A program made the translations under genes and the position numbers. Under the pieces are notes generated by a model. It had not been told where the DNA came from, did no database searches, and saw only the letters and a list, made by a program, of their open reading frames with translations. DNA of 62,396 nucleotides from Krasilnikovozyma curviuscula (taxonomy: Eukaryota > Basidiomycota > Tremellomycetes > Cystofilobasidiales > Mrakiaceae): the NCBI GenBank assembly GCA_014825775.1, contig MVAQ01000118.1:1-62396 (forward strand). The letters are read 5' to 3'. Positions 58,877 to 62,396 of the stretch are shown here, one piece after another (position 1 is the stretch's first letter; every line of letters starts with the position of its first letter).

Positions 58877-61800
58877 ATGTCTGCGACTTCCTCTCAGCAT
58901 CACAATCGAAGGAGATCAGCAGCTGGATTGGGCGAAAGTCCCGTTCTCAAGAGCTCATATGGTGGTCAGCTTGCTCAAGTTCAATCATTTTGGTATCCAG
59001 TCAGGCTGACCCTTCTTACCCTGCTTGATTTTTTTGTGCTTTGTTGCCGCTACCCCTCTCTCGCCATTCCAACCTCTTTTTGCTTCAAATCTTGCAGCCC
59101 CTGCAGAAACAGCCCCAACACGACATTCACCAACGCGGAATCCATCACCAACTCGATCAGTAGCATCTCGCTCAGCTTACGGAGGAGCAGGAGGCAGAGG
59201 GCGAGGAGGAAGCGCGAGAATGAGCGTCAACGGTGATCAATCTCATTTTGAGGACGACGACTCTGAAGCTTCTTGGGCCACGGGGGATGTGTCGAATGCT
59301 AATGGTGGGATTGGAGAGAGTGCTAGAGTGAGGTATGCCAGGTTGAAACAGAGGAATCAGAATGCAGGCCCGTCTTCTGTTGGAACGAAACCTCAGTCGT
59401 CTCGATTGGGAGCTACAAGCGTCAAGTAAGCGTCCAAACTAAGACAGTGATTATCAGGGAATGAAATCTGCACGTGTTCTGACTGATTCTCCTGAATTTC
59501 CTTTATTTCAGTATTGCTAACGCCTTCTCAGCAGCCACTTCATCCTCGTCTGTGACGCCGCCCTTCCATACTATAACCAACAACTCTGTAGCTTCATTAA
59601 ACCAGTCATCAACTGAACCATATGCTGCAGGAGCTCCTCCGACGCCCTCATCAACTTCCAAGAGACGGCTGCCAGGTCCACCGCCTCCGCCGCTCCCAGT
59701 CCAAGCCAGCACTCGAGCGACAAGTCCCGCTGTTGAAGCGCTCAACCGAGCAGCTCGTGCACTCAGCCCCGTTTCGTTTTTCCTCAGAGCTAACTCCCCA
59801 ACATCCATGGTCGGCTCGGGCGAGAATGGGTCCGGCTACCAGTCTTTCACAATTGACCACAATGACAACAGTGGAAATTTGGCCGACGAGCTCTCGAGGT
59901 CGTCTGCTGGTGTAGAGTACTCCTACATCGATGAAGAACGACTAATGCGTCAGTTGGAGGAAGAGGAGGAAGATGCTCGACGGATCGAGATTGCTAAGAA
60001 CCGACAAATGTCGAAGGATGGTTGGGGCTTGAAGAGCACGCAGCGATCACCACCACCCTTCTCCTCTCAAGCACCAATCCCACCTATCAGCAGTGGTTTC
60101 GGCCAAAGCTCCAAAGTCAACGGGTTTTCCTCGTCAACCAACAAGAAGGACAAGACGTACCGACCTGGGAAGGACGACGATGAGGATAGTGAAGTTGCGT
60201 CTGAAGATGAAACCCCCGAGGACTTCGACCTGTCCAACGAAGCCACCAAACCCAAAAAGAAACCTAGAAGATCGGGCGGTAACACCGATGCGACGTATCG
60301 TTACAAGGCGGGTGAAACATCCTCTGAAGATGAATCTGACGACATCGGTGGTCGAAGGAAGAAGAAGCGGAAGGCCATCAAGGGACCACTAGGTGCAACT
60401 GGGATGGAACCTGTGGTAGAAGGAAAGATGAAGAGGGGGAAGAAGAGGCTTTCAAAGGAAGGCGCGAAGGGCAGCATCATGAAGGATCAAAGTCACGATG
60501 AGGAGGACGATGGAGAGCAGACTGAAGAAGGAAGGAGGGTTCGAGGCGAAGATACGAGGGACTACCAACGACGAATATCAGTTCCACCACCCGATCTTCA
60601 CCAGAATCAGCAACTTCATCTAGAAAACAACCCTCAGCAGGAACACAACGATGAACTTGCAGCCGCTGCTCCTTTTTCATTTTCACCTGTCTCCGTGCTC
60701 TCTAGCATCCTTCAAGCCCTACTTCGATACTTCATCATCGCAACAATCACCGCATTGGATCTCGTCTCTTCGATCCTTTCGCCTATCTTCCGCAAGCCTC
60801 TCCACCTCATTCGCTCCATCACCTCAGCGGCACACTGGATCGACTGGTCTCAGATCTTCAAGTACCTCGGCATCATCTTGGCGGTCCTGATAGCTCTCGG
60901 AGCATTAACGGGTTCAGATTCGGACTCTACGACAATACTCGACAATACCAAATCGTATCAATCGCCGATCTACCGCTGGGTCACCGCCTTCCCTTCAGCC
61001 ATCATGGGCTCTTCCTCTCGCCGCTCGAGACCTCATTCGACGTTTGACTTGCCTGACGTACCACCTGGTACGCTCGAGGAGTTGATTGAGCGTCTGGAGG
61101 CTCTCGAAGGCGCTGTTAACGCGTTCGAAACAGAGAAGGCTAAAGTCGAGGAGAAGAATAGTAAGAAGGAGGTCCAGAGCCAAAAAGTCGTCGCCAAGAT
61201 CCAGTCTGAAGTTAGTAGCGTCTCAAAAAGACTTCAGAGTGTTGCTTCTCAGGCTGAGAAGACGGCCAGCTCGTTAGGCACCCTCTCGAAATCGGTCGAT
61301 GGTGTCCGGTCGGAACTTGTGTCGCTCGATCAGAGGATCACTTCAGCTGAGTCGCTGCTCGCTGCTGAATCTGCTCGCATCACCAAGATCACAACGGATG
61401 TGCTAGAAGATCTCTTACCGTCCAAGGTGGCTGTCAAGATGGACAAGAAGACGGGCAAGGTTGAGATCGATCCTGCCTTCTGGAATGCGCTGAAGGGTGT
61501 TTTCGTGGGGAGAGACGATGTTGTTCTGGCTGTCAAGGAAGAAGTCTCAAAGCATCAAAAAAATCCTTCCCAGTTGACACCACCACCAGCGGTCAGCATG
61601 ATCCCGACCTGGAAAGAGTTTTTGGCTTCTAACGAGGCAGCTCTGAGGTCTTGGACTGACGAAGGGCTCGACCAAAACATCAAGTCTGGCGCTGTCATCT
61701 CTAAACAGTCCTTCCTTGATATCCTCAATGTGGAGCTGAATTCCTTGAAGACGGGCTTTGAAGCCAGAGTCTCTGACAACCTCAACAAAATCCAGGAGGA

Positions 61801-62289
61801 ACTCGGTCACAAGATTGCAACCCTTTCCCAAAACCAACAGCACCCTCCTTCATATCAGAAGCACCACCACTACCAACAGCAAGTTACTGTCAAGGCACAG
61901 ACTGGGGAAGACGTCACCAGTATCGTCAAAGCCATGATCGATGCTGCTTTAGTGAAGTACTCGAAGGACATCCTCGCCAAAGCGGACTATGCTCTTTTCT
62001 CTTCCGGTGCACGCATCATCCCGTCCATCACAACAGACACGTACTCATACTACCCTGCGCCGGTTTCCTCGTCCTGGTTCGCGAGGAAGCCAGAAAAGAT
62101 CGTTGGACGACCGCCCGCGACTGCGCTTCATTCCGAGAACTCAGTCGGCAGCTGCTGGCCTTTCGAAGGTGACATGGGCCAGTTGGGCGTTTTTTTGGCT
62201 AGGCCGGTCGTGGTAGAGGCTGTTACTCTGGAACATGCCAGTAAGGACTTGAGCTACGATCTGGCTTCTGCGCCAAAGGATGTCGAAGG
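58877..62289 (+). CDS. SUN-domain nuclear envelope protein (Sad1-like), 3' end missing
   Basis: Inner nuclear membrane component of the LINC complex that ties the nuclear envelope (and spindle pole body) to the cytoskeleton. Starts MSATSSQHHNRRRSAAGLGE. About 620 residues are disordered, charged nucleoplasmic sequence, including APAETAPTRHSPTRNPSPTR and acidic/basic blocks. One or two hydrophobic segments follow (VLSSILQALLRYFIIATITA; IFKYLGIILAVLIALGAL), then a lumenal coiled coil (LEELIERLEALEGAVNAFET; VRSELVSLDQRITSAESLLA) and the start of the SUN fold: DYALFSSGARIIPSITTDTY, with the A-x-x-S-x-G-A-x-I hallmark, and GSCWPFEGDMGQLGVFLARP, the G-x-C-W-x-F-x-G cap. After SAPKDVEG an intron begins (62290) and the window ends. 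The join of exon 1 to 2 near 59000-59095 is uncertain. Confidence 0.88.
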
Positions 62290-62369
62290 TGTGTTTCCTC
62301 TAGTCTTTTTGTGTCCTGGTACTTCTATAAGAGGACCCAGTGACTTACGCTACCTACTTGTTGATTTCG

Positions 62370-62394
62370 TTTTTTTTTTTTTTTTTTTTTTTTT
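62370..62394. repeat. Poly-T homopolymer at right window edge
   Basis: Twenty-five T followed by GT, inside the intron of the SUN gene. Together with the left edge it indicates a contig bounded by homopolymers. Confidence 0.9.
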
Positions 62395-62396
62395 GT

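Overview
This is nuclear DNA of a fungus, most likely a basidiomycete yeast of the Tremellomycetes (Cryptococcus/Kwoniella-like). The placement rests on genes dense with short GT-AG introns, roughly balanced base composition, and protein families (Nfs1, Tel1, Rgd1-type F-BAR/RhoGAP, Zds_C, Ypi1, Bud20, SUN) with basidiomycete-style disordered extensions. It is an inference; no rRNA or marker gene is present. Both ends of the window are long poly-T runs that interrupt genes inside introns, so it looks like a whole contig broken at homopolymers.

Layout, left to right. 1-693: 3' part of a GPI-anchored Ser/Thr/Ala-rich surface protein. 2.2-4.6 kb: mitochondrial cysteine desulfurase NFS1. 5.5-8.3 kb: a membrane protein of unknown function with His-rich and Pro-rich low-complexity segments. 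9.6-13.3 kb: the accessory region of most interest. It holds a secreted precursor carrying the same 17-residue peptide block twice, each with a Lys-Arg site, then two tandem paralogues encoding tiny proteins with a ubiquitin-like KKTLRLRGGG segment followed by a Cys-rich tail. All three have a TATA box about 80-100 bp before the start codon. 14.0-16.0 kb (-): secreted GDSL/phospholipase B-like lipase. 16.2-19.8 kb (-): a small conserved-looking protein and a large unknown protein ending in a PP1-type RVSF motif. 20.3-21.9 kb (-): MDR-family zinc-less oxidoreductase. 22.9-26.4 kb: F-BAR/RhoGAP (RGD1-like). 27.6-29.8 kb: monocarboxylate-transporter-like MFS protein. 30.9-31.4 kb: PP1 inhibitor YPI1. 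32.9-35.0 kb (-): two-finger C2H2 transcription factor. 37.5-48.0 kb (-): complete TEL1/ATM kinase. 48.8-49.6 kb: BUD20-like ribosome-biogenesis factor. 50.5-54.2 kb: ZDS1-like protein with a long Pro/Gln tail. 54.8-57.4 kb: MFSD1-like MFS transporter. 57.5-58.0 kb (-): decayed aldo-keto reductase. 58.9 kb to the end: SUN-domain nuclear-envelope protein, cut off at the window edge.

Most genes are unlinked housekeeping functions (Fe-S cluster supply, DNA-damage and telomere signalling, Rho GTPase control, phosphatase control, ribosome export, nuclear envelope). The exception is the 9.6-13.3 kb group, which looks like a locus of small, strongly promoted, fast-evolving genes. Exon joins were worked out by hand from splice consensus and frame continuity; where a join is uncertain the entry says so.
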